DNA of 64,000 bases from positions 4,650,001 to 4,714,000 of the forward strand of contig NZ_AP022606.1 in the NCBI RefSeq assembly GCF_010728725.1, written 5' to 3'. Position numbers and translations under genes: made by a program. This DNA is from Mycobacterium branderi (lineage in GTDB: Bacteria; Actinomycetota; Actinomycetes; Mycobacteriales; Mycobacteriaceae). Every line of letters starts with the position of its first letter. The stretch's first letter is position 1. This document shows, piece by piece, positions 9,243 through 18,053 of this stretch. The notes beneath the pieces are model-generated. The model had not been told where the DNA came from. It made no database searches and saw only the letters and a list, made by a program, of their open reading frames with translations.

Positions 9243-9604
9243 CTGGTGACACCGATCACAGCGCCGATTGGCAGTGGCCCGTACAGATGCGGGAACAGCA
9301 TCGCCTGCGGATCCGTTGCTACACCGGGTTCCCAACGCACCGGCGAAGCCAACCGGGCCGGGTCGATGCGGAGCAGCACCAGGTCGGTGCGGCCACGGTA
9401 GAGCCGGTTGGCCGGCAGGTGCACTTGTTCGGGCGCCGACAGATGGACGAAGCCGGCGTCGGCCAGTGATTGCGGGCGAAGCTCACCGCAGGCCTGCGCG
9501 CGGGTCCACTCGTCTGTTGAACACAGGTGCATCAGCACCGCGGGTTGGGAGTTCACCGAACCAGCCTGCCCGACCGGCACCTGGACAGGCGTGAGAAACG
9601 ACAC
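9191..9604 (-). CDS. DUF952 family protein (Rv2705c-like)
   Basis: A 137-residue protein of the DUF952 family, with LMHLCSTDEWTRAQACGE, FVHLSAPEQVHLPANRLYRGR, VLLRIDPARL and the C-terminal MLFPHLYGPLP. The family has no proven function; some members resemble ADP-ribosyltransferase-like folds. The GTG at 9604 is used; an internal ATG at 9532 (MHLCSTDEW) would keep the whole conserved domain and is an alternative. It overlaps the RidA-like gene tail to tail. Confidence 0.8.
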   Translation of the reverse strand: MSFLTPVQVPVGQAGSVNSQPAVLMHLCSTDEWTRAQACGELRPQSLADAGFVHLSAPEQVHLPANRLYRGRTDLVLLRIDPARLASPVRWEPGVATDPQAMLFPHLYGPLPIGAVIGVTSYRPGPDGVFPPAAESI

Positions 9605-9679
9605 ACCGGGTAACCCTCGGGGAAGAAGGCCAAACGCCCCGACATTTGAGACAGTGGAGTTAGGCCAGAAGGAGTAGCC

Positions 9680-9874
9680 ATGAACGCAACTTTGACCAGT
9701 CCGGAACTGACAAGGGCTGATCGATGCGACCGGTGTGGCGCCGCCGCACGGGTGCGTGCCAAGCTGCCCTCAGGTGCCGAACTTCTCTTCTGCCAGCATC
9801 ACGCGAATGAACACGAGGCCAAGCTGATCGAGTTGGCTGCCGTGCTCGAAGTCAGCCCCCCGCTGGAGCCGTAG
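9680..9874 (+). CDS. Small Cys/His protein (DUF7455-like)
   Basis: A 64-residue protein with CDRCG near residue 16 and CQHHANEHEAKL further on, a likely zinc-binding pattern. An AAGGAG ribosome-binding site 8 nt before the ATG makes this a convincing gene. Conserved actinobacterial homologues sit near sigma-factor genes, in my recollection. M. tuberculosis annotation instead has an antisense ORF (Rv2706c) here, which may be a mis-call. Function unknown. Confidence 0.82.
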   Translation: MNATLTSPELTRADRCDRCGAAARVRAKLPSGAELLFCQHHANEHEAKLIELAAVLEVSPPLEP

Positions 9875-9937
9875 GCCACAACTCGCCCGTCGGCAATCCG
9901 CGCGGCGGCACGCCACGTCAGGAATCCTGGACTGATC

Positions 9938-10915
9938 ATGAGCAGCCAGATCCCGAAGCCCTCACGCCACCACATCTGGCGCGTCACCCGCCGGACCTTG
10001 TCGAAAAGCTGGGACGACTCCATCTTTTCCGAGTCGGCGCAGGCGGCGTTCTGGTCGGCGCTGTCCTTGCCGCCGCTACTGCTGGGCATGCTCGGGAGCC
10101 TCGCCTACGTCGCACCGCTGTTCGGCCCGGACACCCTGCCTGCCATCGAGCACCGATTGGTGACCATGGCACACAGTTTCTTTTCCGACAACGTCGTCAA
10201 CGAGATCATCAAGCCGACGATCAGCGACATCGACAAGGGCGCGCGCGGCGAGGTGGTGTCGCTGGGCTTCGTGATCTCGCTGTGGGCCGGCTCGTCGGCC
10301 GTGTCAGCGTTCGTGGATTCCGTGGTCGAGGCCCACGACCAAACGCCCCTGCGCCATCCGGTGCGTCAGCGGCTCTACGCGCTGGGGTTGTACGTCGCGA
10401 TGCTGCTCTTCCTGATCGCCACCGCGCCGCTGATGGTGCAGGGCCCGCGGAAGGTGGAGCAATTCGTCCCTGACAGCTGGTTGAACATCGGCTATTACCC
10501 GGCACTGATCGTCGGGTTGATGGTCGCCGTGATGATCCTGTACCGGGTGGCGCTGCCCGAAGCGCTGCCGACACACCGGCTGGTCCTCGGCGCGATGTTG
10601 GCCACCGTCGTATTCCTCATCGCCACACTGGGTTTGCGTTTCTACCTGCGCTGGATCAACAGCACCGGCTACACCTACGGGGCGTTGGCCACCCCGATCG
10701 CCTTCTTGTTATTCGCCTTCTTCGGCGGGTTCGCGATCATGCTGGGCGCCGAGCTCAACGCCGCCATCCAGGAAGAGTGGCCGGCGCCGGCCACTCATAC
10801 ACACCGGCTGCGGCGCTGGCTGAAGGCACGCACGGGGATCGGCAACAGCGACGAGACCGGCACGGACGTCGAGTGTGCTCGCGACCTCGGCGCCGCGCGG
10901 GTCAGCTCTTCTTGA
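9938..10915 (+). CDS. YihY/BrkB-family membrane protein (Rv2707-like)
   Basis: A 325-residue inner-membrane protein with about six transmembrane helices. The conserved YihY/BrkB core includes AFWSALSLPPLLLGMLG near the start, SLGFVISLWAGSSAVSAFVDSV, GYYPALIVGLMVAVMILYRVALPE and GALATPIAFLLFAFFGGFAIMLGAELNAA. The C-terminus is a hydrophilic tail of about 45 residues. The family was once called ribonuclease BN; that activity is not supported, and no transport substrate is proven. The ATG has AGGAATCC upstream. It overlaps the DUF3039 gene by 14 bp. Confidence 0.9.
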   Translation: MSSQIPKPSRHHIWRVTRRTLSKSWDDSIFSESAQAAFWSALSLPPLLLGMLGSLAYVAPLFGPDTLPAIEHRLVTMAHSFFSDNVVNEIIKPTISDIDKGARGEVVSLGFVISLWAGSSAVSAFVDSVVEAHDQTPLRHPVRQRLYALGLYVAMLLFLIATAPLMVQGPRKVEQFVPDSWLNIGYYPALIVGLMVAVMILYRVALPEALPTHRLVLGAMLATVVFLIATLGLRFYLRWINSTGYTYGALATPIAFLLFAFFGGFAIMLGAELNAAIQEEWPAPATHTHRLRRWLKARTGIGNSDETGTDVECARDLGAARVSSS

Positions 10916-11141
10916 GCTGGTCGTAGATCCGCTTGCAATCCGGGCACACCGGCGACCCCGGCTTGGCCGACCGGGTCACCGGGAACACTTCGCCGCATAG
11001 CGCGACGACATGCGTGCCCATCACGGCGCTCTCGGCGATCTTGTCTTTCTTGACGTAGTGGAAGTATTTCGGAGTGTCGCTGCCCGTCCCGTCGTCGACG
11101 CGTTCGTCGGTATCGGTGCGCTCGATCGTCTGGGTCTGCAT
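10902..11141 (-). CDS. DUF3039 protein (Rv2708c-like)
   Basis: A 79-residue actinobacterial protein. The central segment PKYFHYVKKDKIAESAVMG is followed by HVVALCGEVFPVTR and a CPDCKRIYDQLKK end; C...C and CPDC could form a zinc site. No function known. It is divergent from the DUF3099 gene, 61 bp away, and converges with the YihY gene. Confidence 0.85.
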   Translation of the reverse strand: MQTQTIERTDTDERVDDGTGSDTPKYFHYVKKDKIAESAVMGTHVVALCGEVFPVTRSAKPGSPVCPDCKRIYDQLKKS

Positions 11142-11202
11142 GCCTCATATTGTGCCGGAAACCGGTTACGACAGAGTCGACGGAGTGTGGGACAGTAAAG
11201 AT

Positions 11203-11601
11203 ATGAAGCACAGCCCCGAGCTGGGTTTCGACGACGACGGTCGGCCAGTGCTGATCACCGCGGCTGCCCCCTCCTATGAGGTGCAGCATCGCGAGCGAGT
11301 CCGCAAGTACCTGACGCTGATGGCATTCCGGATTCCCGCGCTGGTGTTGGCCGCACTGGCCTACGGCGCCTGGCACAACGGTCTGATCTCGCTGCTGATT
11401 CTGGTGGCGTCAATTCCGTTGCCGTGGATGGCCGTGCTGATTGCCAACGACCGGCCGCCGCGCCGCGCCGACGAGCCCCGGCGGTTCGATGCCACCCGTC
11501 GCCGTACCCCGATTTTTCCGACCGCCGAGCGGCCCGCGCTCGAGCCGCGCCGTGGACCGGCTCCGCAACCGGAACCGCCGGAGCGCCCGGGTTCCGCGTA
11601 A
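11203..11601 (+). CDS. DUF3099 membrane protein (Rv2709-like)
   Basis: A 132-residue protein of the DUF3099 family. The N-terminal ITAAAPSYEVQHRERVRKYLTLMAFR is conserved. Two transmembrane helices follow at about residues 47-62 and 66-85. The C-terminal tail is Arg/Pro-rich and probably disordered. The ATG at 11203 removes 43 codons of poor, non-conserved sequence from the longest open frame. Function unknown. Confidence 0.82.
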   Translation: MKHSPELGFDDDGRPVLITAAAPSYEVQHRERVRKYLTLMAFRIPALVLAALAYGAWHNGLISLLILVASIPLPWMAVLIANDRPPRRADEPRRFDATRRRTPIFPTAERPALEPRRGPAPQPEPPERPGSA

Positions 11602-11686
11602 TCGGCCACCGGCTGCAGTTTCTCAGCACTTTCACAGGTCGCGGCGACATTTGTGCACGTCAAAGCGTGTGAGATCGGCGCGTGGT

Positions 11687-11713
11687 GGGAACTCTTGGCT
11701 CAGGTTGGTCGTT
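11687..11713 (+). promoter_or_regulatory. SigE-type (ECF) promoter of sigB
   Basis: GGGAACTC (11687-11694), 15 nt, then CGTT (11710-11713), ending 37 nt before the sigB ATG. This matches the ECF pattern GGAAC-N-GTT recognised by SigE and SigH in mycobacteria, and sigB is a known SigE target. Confidence 0.75.
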
Positions 11714-11750
11714 GGACCACGTGACAGTTCAAGCCGATCGGGAGGCCGCT

Positions 11751-12710
11751 ATGGCAAATGCCACCACAAGCCGGGTTGACAGCGATCTGGACGCTCAAAG
11801 CCCAGCCGCGGACTTGGTGCGCGTGTATCTGAACGGCATCGGCAAGACGGCGTTGCTGAACGCCGCTGACGAAGTCGAACTCGCCAAGCGCATCGAGGCC
11901 GGGCTTTACGCCCAGCATCTCCTGGAAACCCGTAAGCGGCTCGGCGAGAACCGCAAACGTGATCTGCAGGCCGTTGTTCGCGACGGCGAAGCGGCGCGCC
12001 GGCATCTGCTGGAAGCCAATCTGCGGCTGGTGGTGTCGCTGGCCAAGCGCTACACCGGTCGCGGCATGCCGCTGCTGGATCTCATCCAGGAAGGCAACCT
12101 CGGACTGATCCGCGCGATGGAAAAGTTCGACTACACAAAGGGATTCAAGTTCTCCACGTATGCAACCTGGTGGATCCGGCAGGCGATCACCCGTGGCATG
12201 GCCGACCAGAGCCGCACCATCCGGTTGCCGGTTCACCTCGTCGAGCAAGTCAACAAGCTGGCGCGCATCAAGCGGGAGATGCACCAGAACCTCGGTCGCG
12301 AGGCCACCGACGAGGAGCTCGCCGCCGAGTCGGGCATTCCGGTCGACAAGATCAACGACCTGCTCGAGCACAGCCGTGACCCGGTCAGCCTCGACATGCC
12401 GGTGGGCTCCGAAGAGGAAGCCCCGCTGGGCGACTTCATCGAAGACGCCGAGGCGATGTCCGCCGAGAACGCGGTGATCGCCGAGTTGCTGCACACCGAC
12501 ATCCGCAGCGTGCTGGCAACGCTCGACGAGCGCGAGCATCAGGTGATCCGGCTGCGCTTCGGCCTCGACGACGGGCAGCCGCGCACGCTGGACCAGATCG
12601 GCAAGCTGTTCGGGCTGTCCCGTGAACGGGTTCGCCAGATCGAGCGCGAGGTGATGGCCAAGCTGCGCAACGGCGAACGCGCCGACCGGCTGCGCTCTTA
12701 CGCCAGCTGA
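11751..12710 (+). CDS. sigB: Stress and stationary-phase sigma factor SigB
   Basis: A principal-like sigma factor of 319 residues, close to SigA but without its long acidic N-terminal extension. Region 1.2 starts at [22 protein letters not shown]. Region 2 has [22 protein letters not shown] and [21 protein letters not shown]. Region 4 ends with [35 protein letters not shown]. The ATG at 11751 has GGGAGG upstream and matches the SigB N-terminus ([17 protein letters not shown]). It is transcribed from an ECF-type promoter and ends at a strong hairpin. Confidence 0.97.
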   Translation: MANATTSRVDSDLDAQSPAADLVRVYLNGIGKTALLNAADEVELAKRIEAGLYAQHLLETRKRLGENRKRDLQAVVRDGEAARRHLLEANLRLVVSLAKRYTGRGMPLLDLIQEGNLGLIRAMEKFDYTKGFKFSTYATWWIRQAITRGMADQSRTIRLPVHLVEQVNKLARIKREMHQNLGREATDEELAAESGIPVDKINDLLEHSRDPVSLDMPVGSEEEAPLGDFIEDAEAMSAENAVIAELLHTDIRSVLATLDEREHQVIRLRFGLDDGQPRTLDQIGKLFGLSRERVRQIEREVMAKLRNGERADRLRSYAS

Positions 12711-12716
12711 AACCGA

Positions 12717-12757
12717 GCAGGAGTATGCCCGCCGCCACGCGGCGGGCATACTCCTGC
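12717..12757 (+). terminator. Perfect 19-bp hairpin after sigB
   Basis: Arms 12717-12735 and 12739-12757 are perfectly complementary around a 3-nt loop (CAC). It begins 6 nt after the sigB stop. It has no U-tract, as is common for mycobacterial terminators. The symmetrical stem would act on either strand, separating sigB from ideR. Confidence 0.8.
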
Positions 12758-12804
12758 CGTGGCGGTGCGAGTGTGTTAGCGAACCATTCACGCAGCTGGC
12801 CAAG

Positions 12805-12810
12805 TAGACT
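12805..12810 (+). promoter_or_regulatory. Predicted ideR promoter -10
   Basis: TAGACT lies 23 nt before the ideR ATG, which has its own GGAGGG ribosome-binding site. It fits a short leader. Confidence 0.4.
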
Positions 12811-12833
12811 CGAGCTGCGACGGAGGGTGCGGA

Positions 12834-13520
12834 ATGAACGACCTGGTTGATACCACCGAGATGTATCTGCGGACGATCTACGACCTCGAGGAAGAGGGCG
12901 TGACGCCGCTGCGCGCGCGTATCGCCGAGCGGCTCGACCAGAGCGGACCCACTGTCAGCCAGACCGTGTCCCGGATGGAGCGCGACGGGCTGGTGCACGT
13001 CGCCGGCGATCGGCACCTCGAGTTGACCGACAAGGGCCGGGCGCTGGCCATCGCCGTGATGCGCAAGCACCGGCTCGCCGAGCGGCTGCTGGTCGATGTC
13101 ATCGGGCTGCCGTGGGAAGACGTGCATGCCGAGGCCTGCCGCTGGGAGCACGTCATGAGCGAGGACGTCGAGCGTCGCCTGGTGCAGGTGCTCAACAACC
13201 CGACCACCTCGCCGTTCGGCAACCCGATCCCCGGGCTGCTGGACCTCGGCGTGGAATCCGGCGCTGAGGACGCCAACCTGGTGCGGTTGACCGAGCTGCC
13301 GGCCGGCTCCCCGGTCGCGGTGGTGGTGCGCCAGCTCACCGAGCATGTCCAGGGCGACATCGACCTGATCACCCGCCTGAAGGACGCCGGCGTGGTGCCC
13401 AACGCGCGAGTCACTGTCGAGACCAACCCGGCCGGCGGTGTGACGATCGTGATACCGGGCCACGAGAACGTGAGCTTGCCGCACGAGATGGCCCACGCCG
13501 TCAAGGTCGAGAAGGTCTAG
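12834..13520 (+). CDS. ideR: Iron-dependent regulator IdeR
   Basis: A DtxR-family Fe2+-dependent repressor and activator that controls siderophore and iron-storage genes. The product is 228 residues. The winged helix-turn-helix covers residues 1-72 (TPLRARIAERLDQSGPTVSQTVSRMERDGLV). Metal-binding and dimerisation residues lie in HRLAERLL, EDVHAEACRWEHVMSE and the C-x-x-E region. The SH3-like C-terminal domain starts near residue 145 (VRLTELPAGSPVAVVVRQL). The M. tuberculosis protein has 230 residues. The position beside sigB is conserved. Confidence 0.97.
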   Translation: MNDLVDTTEMYLRTIYDLEEEGVTPLRARIAERLDQSGPTVSQTVSRMERDGLVHVAGDRHLELTDKGRALAIAVMRKHRLAERLLVDVIGLPWEDVHAEACRWEHVMSEDVERRLVQVLNNPTTSPFGNPIPGLLDLGVESGAEDANLVRLTELPAGSPVAVVVRQLTEHVQGDIDLITRLKDAGVVPNARVTVETNPAGGVTIVIPGHENVSLPHEMAHAVKVEKV

Positions 13521-13525
13521 CGCGC

Positions 13526-14572
13526 TTAGCTTGCGCGGCCGAAGCTCCGCCGCGGCGGTAGCCGCACCCCGAGCCGGCGAGCCAGCCGATAGCCGGTGAG
13601 CGCGAGCTCCCGGATGTTCTCCGGCCGCAGCCCCGACTGCAACGCGGTGTCGAGCATGCCCGCCATCCGGTGGCCGGGCTCGCAGCGCAGCGCGGCCTCC
13701 AGCGACACCCCGGCCAGCGGCCCGTCGCCGCGGGCGTACGCGCTGAACGCCAGCAACACCAGCGCTTCGGTCCGCCACGGCGCGGGCAGGCGGCGCGACA
13801 GCAGCGCCCACAGCGACTCGGCGGCACCGGCGTTCTCGCCGACGGCAAGGGCGTAGAGCGTGTCGCGGACCTGCACGTCAACCAGCGCGCAGCCCAGCCG
13901 GGCCACCTCCGCATCGTCGAGCCCGTGTCCGTCAGCTACCCGCGCCGCGGCGGCCATCGCCGCTTCCACGTCGCGGCGGCCGCAGCCGACCGGATCCGCG
14001 CGGCACGCGGCGTCGCGGGCCGCGGCGCATTGCTCGACGAGCGCGGCCAGTTCGGCACTGTCGTCGGCGGCGATGACCGCCTGCAGGTCGGCACGTCGCG
14101 CGTACAGCCGCCGGCCGTCCAGCACCGCGGCCAGCGCCAGCGGCGACGCCGACGGGTCGTCGACCGGCCCGGCCGAACCGCAGCCGTCGACGCAGTGCCA
14201 CCGCCCGCCGGGAGCCACCCGGTCCACTACATGCGCGGCCCACAACACGATGTCGCGTTGCGCCAACTCGTCGGTGAGGGTGGCGCACAGCTCCCGGTAT
14301 TCCTCGTTGCAGACCGGACAGCCGGCGCCGTCGGCGTCGACCAGGACCGCGATGGCAGCCTCGGGATCCGCTGCGGCGGCGACGTCCGCAAGGTGCCCCA
14401 GCCGGCCGGGCAGCTTGTCGGACAGGTCGACGCGCATGACCGAGCCGAGCTCGCCGGCGTCGATCGACACCAGCACCAGTGATTTTTCCGGGACAAAACC
14501 CAAGACGGCCGGCAGCGCGGCGATCAATGCGCCGGGGCGGTTCAGTTCAAAGTCTGTTCGATGCGTTGTCAT
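13526..14572 (-). CDS. DUF4192 protein (Rv2712c-like)
   Basis: A 348-residue protein of the actinobacterial DUF4192 family. The start TDFELNRPGALIAALPAVLGFVPEKSLVLV is the family signature. The middle contains CPVCNEEYRELC and WHCVDGCGS, possible metal sites, and the C-terminal part is helical and Ala-rich. No function is established. I take the ATG at 14572; an upstream GTG at 14611 would add 13 residues without support. It faces sthA divergently. Confidence 0.8.
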   Translation of the reverse strand: MTTHRTDFELNRPGALIAALPAVLGFVPEKSLVLVSIDAGELGSVMRVDLSDKLPGRLGHLADVAAAADPEAAIAVLVDADGAGCPVCNEEYRELCATLTDELAQRDIVLWAAHVVDRVAPGGRWHCVDGCGSAGPVDDPSASPLALAAVLDGRRLYARRADLQAVIAADDSAELAALVEQCAAARDAACRADPVGCGRRDVEAAMAAAARVADGHGLDDAEVARLGCALVDVQVRDTLYALAVGENAGAAESLWALLSRRLPAPWRTEALVLLAFSAYARGDGPLAGVSLEAALRCEPGHRMAGMLDTALQSGLRPENIRELALTGYRLARRLGVRLPPRRSFGRAS

Positions 14573-14718
14573 AGCGCGAACGCTGGCAACCGGCACCGTC
14601 ACGGTGTGCACGGGCGGGCCCCGCGATCGGCCCGCTGGGGACGAACTCGCAACTGTGTATCGCGCCGTCGGCGTGCGAGATTTGACGAATCAGCGTAGAT
14701 GTCTATCTCATGGGTTCG

Positions 14719-16125
14719 ATGCGGGAGTACGACCTGGTTGTCATCGGTTCTGGTCCGGGCGGGCAGAAAGCGGCGATCGCCGCGGCCAAGCTTGGCAAGT
14801 CGGTCGCCGTCGTCGAGCGCGGCCGGATGCTGGGCGGGGTCTGCGTCAACACCGGAACTATCCCGTCGAAAACGTTGCGGGAAGCGGTGGTCTATCTCAC
14901 CGGGATGAGCCAGCGCGAACTGTACGGCGCGAGTTATCGCGTCAAGGACAAGATCACCCCGGCCGACCTGTTGGCCCGCACCCAGCACGTGATCGGCAAG
15001 CAAGTCGACGTGGTGCGAAATCAGTTGATGCGCAACCGAATTGACCTGATCGTCGGACATGGTCGCTTCGTCGACCCACATACCATTCTGGTGGAGGACG
15101 CGTCGCGCGGCGAACGTGTCACCGTCTCCGGCGACTTCATCGTGATCGCCACCGGCACCAAGCCGGTGCGGCCCGGCGGGGTCGAGTTCGACGAGGAACG
15201 CGTGCTGGACTCCGACGGCATTCTCGATCTCAAGTCGCTGCCGTCGTCGATGGTGGTGGTTGGCGCCGGCGTGATCGGCATCGAATACGCGTCGATGTTC
15301 GCCGCGCTGGGCACCAAGGTGACGGTCGTGGAAAAGCGCGAGACGATGCTGGACTTCTGCGACCCGGAGATCGTCGAGGCGCTGAAATTCCATCTGCGGG
15401 ACCTGGCCGTCACGTTCCGGTTCGGCGAGGAGGTCACCGCGGTGGACGTCGGCTCCGTCGGCACCGTCACCACGCTGGCCAGCGGCAAGCAGATCCCCGC
15501 CGAGACCGTGATGTACTCCGCGGGGCGCCAGGGCCAGACCGAGGATCTCGACCTGGACAAGGCCGGGTTGGAGACCGACCACCGCGGCCGGATTTTCGTC
15601 GACGACCAGTTCTGCACCAAGGTCGACCACATCTACGCCGTCGGCGACGTGATCGGCTTCCCCGCCCTGGCCGCCACCTCGATGGACCAGGGCCGGCTGG
15701 CCGCCTATCACGCGTTCGGCGAGCCCACCGACGGCATGACCGATCTGCAGCCGATCGGCATCTACTCGATCCCGGAGGTCTCCTACGTGGGCGCCACCGA
15801 GGTCGAGCTGACCAAGGACGCGATCCCCTACGAGGTGGGGGTGGCCCGCTACCGCGAGCTGGCCCGCGGCCAGATCGCCGGCGACTCCTACGGCATGCTC
15901 AAGCTGCTCGCGTCGACCGAGGACCGCACGCTGCTCGGCGTGCACATCTTCGGCACCAGCGCCACCGAGATGGTGCACATCGGGCAGGCCGTGATGGGCT
16001 GCGGCGGCACCGTCGACTACCTGGTCGACGCGGTGTTCAACTATCCGACGTTCTCGGAGGCCTACAAGGTGGCGGCACTCGACGTCACGAACAAGATGCG
16101 GGCGCTCAACCAGTTCCGCAGTTAG
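14719..16125 (+). CDS. sthA: Soluble pyridine nucleotide transhydrogenase
   Basis: A flavoprotein exchanging hydride between NADPH and NAD+. FAD-binding [10 protein letters not shown] opens the protein. [12 protein letters not shown] has a single Cys where disulfide oxidoreductases have CxxxxC, the hallmark of SthA as opposed to lipoamide dehydrogenase. The NAD(P) motif [13 protein letters not shown] and the second FAD motif [12 protein letters not shown] follow, then the dimerisation domain. The ATG at 14719 gives [10 protein letters not shown] and 468 residues, the M. tuberculosis length; ATG 14710 abuts a -10-like TATCTC (14704-14709) and would add 3 residues. TTGACG lies at 14682-14687. 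Confidence 0.95.
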   Translation: MREYDLVVIGSGPGGQKAAIAAAKLGKSVAVVERGRMLGGVCVNTGTIPSKTLREAVVYLTGMSQRELYGASYRVKDKITPADLLARTQHVIGKQVDVVRNQLMRNRIDLIVGHGRFVDPHTILVEDASRGERVTVSGDFIVIATGTKPVRPGGVEFDEERVLDSDGILDLKSLPSSMVVVGAGVIGIEYASMFAALGTKVTVVEKRETMLDFCDPEIVEALKFHLRDLAVTFRFGEEVTAVDVGSVGTVTTLASGKQIPAETVMYSAGRQGQTEDLDLDKAGLETDHRGRIFVDDQFCTKVDHIYAVGDVIGFPALAATSMDQGRLAAYHAFGEPTDGMTDLQPIGIYSIPEVSYVGATEVELTKDAIPYEVGVARYRELARGQIAGDSYGMLKLLASTEDRTLLGVHIFGTSATEMVHIGQAVMGCGGTVDYLVDAVFNYPTFSEAYKVAALDVTNKMRALNQFRS

Positions 16126-16901
16126 CAGGGGTCGTTAAAGGCTTGCGGGGCAACATCGCCCGGCCCGCCGGCCTCGGCACGGTCCAATAGCGCGGTGGTC
16201 TGCTCGTCGAATGGCGCCGAATACGAGACGTTTTCCTCGCAGCCGCCGCCGTCCAGCCCACCGATCACGCCCGTCACCGTCGACCCGCTGATCCACGGCG
16301 CGCCGCTGGTGCCGTCGACCAGCCCGGCACAGGGCAGCGTGGGGTAGGTCCCCTGCGTCAGCGCCGTTTCGGCCCGGCAGCCGATCGGCGCGCCACCGGC
16401 GCCGACCGGATAGCCGACGACGCTGACCCGGGTGCCCGGTCCGGGGGCGCTGCCCAGCGACAGCGCTGAGCCGGCCCTCGCCTCGACCGCGGCACCGTCG
16501 GGGCGGCTGACCCGCGCGATCGCATAGTCGGCGCGCGGGTCCTGGGTCGCCAGCCAGCGCGGATCGAGATACACGGTGTCGACCGTCCAGACCTCGGCCG
16601 GCGGGGCGGACCCCGAAAACCCAGGGACGAAGTTCGTCGGCAACCCCGCGGCCAGGCAGTGCGCCGCCGTGAGCACCAGGTCGCCGCCGGCGGAATGCAG
16701 CACCGAGCCGGTACAGGTGTGCAGGTCACCGCCGCCGAGAAAGATCGCGCCCACCCGCGGGTCGGGCGGCACCGGGCCCGCCGCAATGCCGTTGACCACG
16801 GCATGCTCGGACGTGGCGGTGATCGGCGCCGACGCCGCCCGCTGCCCGCACGCCGCCAGCAGCACGGCCAGCACCGACAGGCCCGCCACCACTCGTCGCA
16901 T
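16122..16901 (-). CDS. Secreted trypsin-like serine protease lipoprotein
   Basis: A 259-residue S1-family protease. The signal peptide ends in a lipobox (VLLAAC), so it is probably a membrane-anchored lipoprotein. The catalytic triad is visible: His in VLTAAHC, Asp in RADYAIARV and Ser in GTSGAPW. Extra cysteines (HTC, GC, PC, GGGC) could form disulfides outside the cell. It is not in the M. tuberculosis order between sthA and Rv2714, as I remember it, so it is accessory or lost there. A GTG at 16904 is possible. It overlaps sthA by 4 bp (TTAG). Confidence 0.85.
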   Translation of the reverse strand: MRRVVAGLSVLAVLLAACGQRAASAPITATSEHAVVNGIAAGPVPPDPRVGAIFLGGGDLHTCTGSVLHSAGGDLVLTAAHCLAAGLPTNFVPGFSGSAPPAEVWTVDTVYLDPRWLATQDPRADYAIARVSRPDGAAVEARAGSALSLGSAPGPGTRVSVVGYPVGAGGAPIGCRAETALTQGTYPTLPCAGLVDGTSGAPWISGSTVTGVIGGLDGGGCEENVSYSAPFDEQTTALLDRAEAGGPGDVAPQAFNDPC

Positions 16902-17039
16902 CACCGCCGATCATGCCCGATCATGCGGAATGCGGTCTTCCGGCACCGCGTTTGGACGTACGGGCGGGTGTTGCCCGCCGATCTGCGAGAGACTGTATGA
17001 GGCGGTGCGATACGCCGCGCCACGACGAGGAGGCAATCG

Positions 17040-18017
17040 ATGGGCCACCACCAGCCCCCGGACCAGGGACAGAACTACCAGCCCGAACAGAACGGGATGT
17101 ATGAGCTCGAGTTCCCCGCGCCGCAGTTGTCGTCGTCGGATGGGCGCGGACCGGTACTGGTGCATGCCTTGGAGGGCTTTTCCGACGCAGGTCACGCGAT
17201 CCGGCTGGCCGCCACCCACCTCAAAGAGGCGCTGGACACCGAGCTGGTGGCGTCGTTTGCGATCGACGAGCTGCTGGACTACCGCTCGCGACGCCCGCTG
17301 ATGACGTTCAAGACCGACCACTTCACCAGCTACGACGACCCCGAGCTGAGCCTGTACGCCCTGCACGACAGCGTCGGCACGCCGTTTCTGCTGCTAGCCG
17401 GCATGGAGCCTGACCTAAAGTGGGAGCGCTTCATCAGCGCGGTGCGACTGCTGGCCGAACGTCTCGGGGTCCGGCAGACCATCGGCCTGGGCACCATCCC
17501 GATGGCGGTCCCCCACACCCGGCCGGTGACCATGACGGCGCACTCCAACAACCGCGAGCTGATCGCCGATTTCACCCCATGGATCGCCGAGGTCCAGGTG
17601 CCCGGCAGCGCGTCGAACCTGCTCGAGTACCGAATGGCCCAGCACGGCCACGAGGTAGTCGGGTTCACCGTGCACGTCCCGCACTACCTGGCCCAGACCG
17701 ACTATCCGGCCGCCGCGCAGGCGCTGCTGGAACAGGTCGCCAAAACCGGATCGCTGCAGCTGCCGTTGCAGGCCCTCGAAGAAGCGGCGGCCGACATCCA
17801 GGCCAAGATCGACGAGCAGGTCGAGGCCAGCCCGGAGGTGGCCCAAGTGGTAGCTGCGCTGGAGCGCCAGTACGATGCGTTTGTCGCCGCTCAGGAGAAC
17901 AGGTCGCTGCTGACGCGCGACGAGGATCTGCCCAGTGGCGATGAGCTGGGCGCGGAGTTCGAGCGGTTTTTGGCCCAGCAGGCCGAAAAGAAGTTCGACG
18001 ACGACGACCCGACCTGA
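17040..18017 (+). CDS. PAC2-family protein (Rv2714-like)
   Basis: A 325-residue protein of the PAC2 (proteasome-assembly-chaperone-like) fold. Conserved pieces are VLVHALEGFSDAGHAIRLAATHLK, LLLAGMEPDLKWERF, GLGTIPMAVPHTRP and FTVHVPHYLAQTDYPAAAQALL. A helical C-terminal extension with acidic end follows. The M. tuberculosis homologue has a known structure, but its role is not established; a proteasome link is only by fold. The ATG has a strong GAGGAGG site 9 nt upstream. It probably forms an operon with the hydrolase 36 bp downstream. Confidence 0.88.
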   Translation: MGHHQPPDQGQNYQPEQNGMYELEFPAPQLSSSDGRGPVLVHALEGFSDAGHAIRLAATHLKEALDTELVASFAIDELLDYRSRRPLMTFKTDHFTSYDDPELSLYALHDSVGTPFLLLAGMEPDLKWERFISAVRLLAERLGVRQTIGLGTIPMAVPHTRPVTMTAHSNNRELIADFTPWIAEVQVPGSASNLLEYRMAQHGHEVVGFTVHVPHYLAQTDYPAAAQALLEQVAKTGSLQLPLQALEEAAADIQAKIDEQVEASPEVAQVVAALERQYDAFVAAQENRSLLTRDEDLPSGDELGAEFERFLAQQAEKKFDDDDPT

Positions 18018-18053
18018 CCTTTGGCGATGCGGCCGGAGAGCGAGGTTGGCGGC

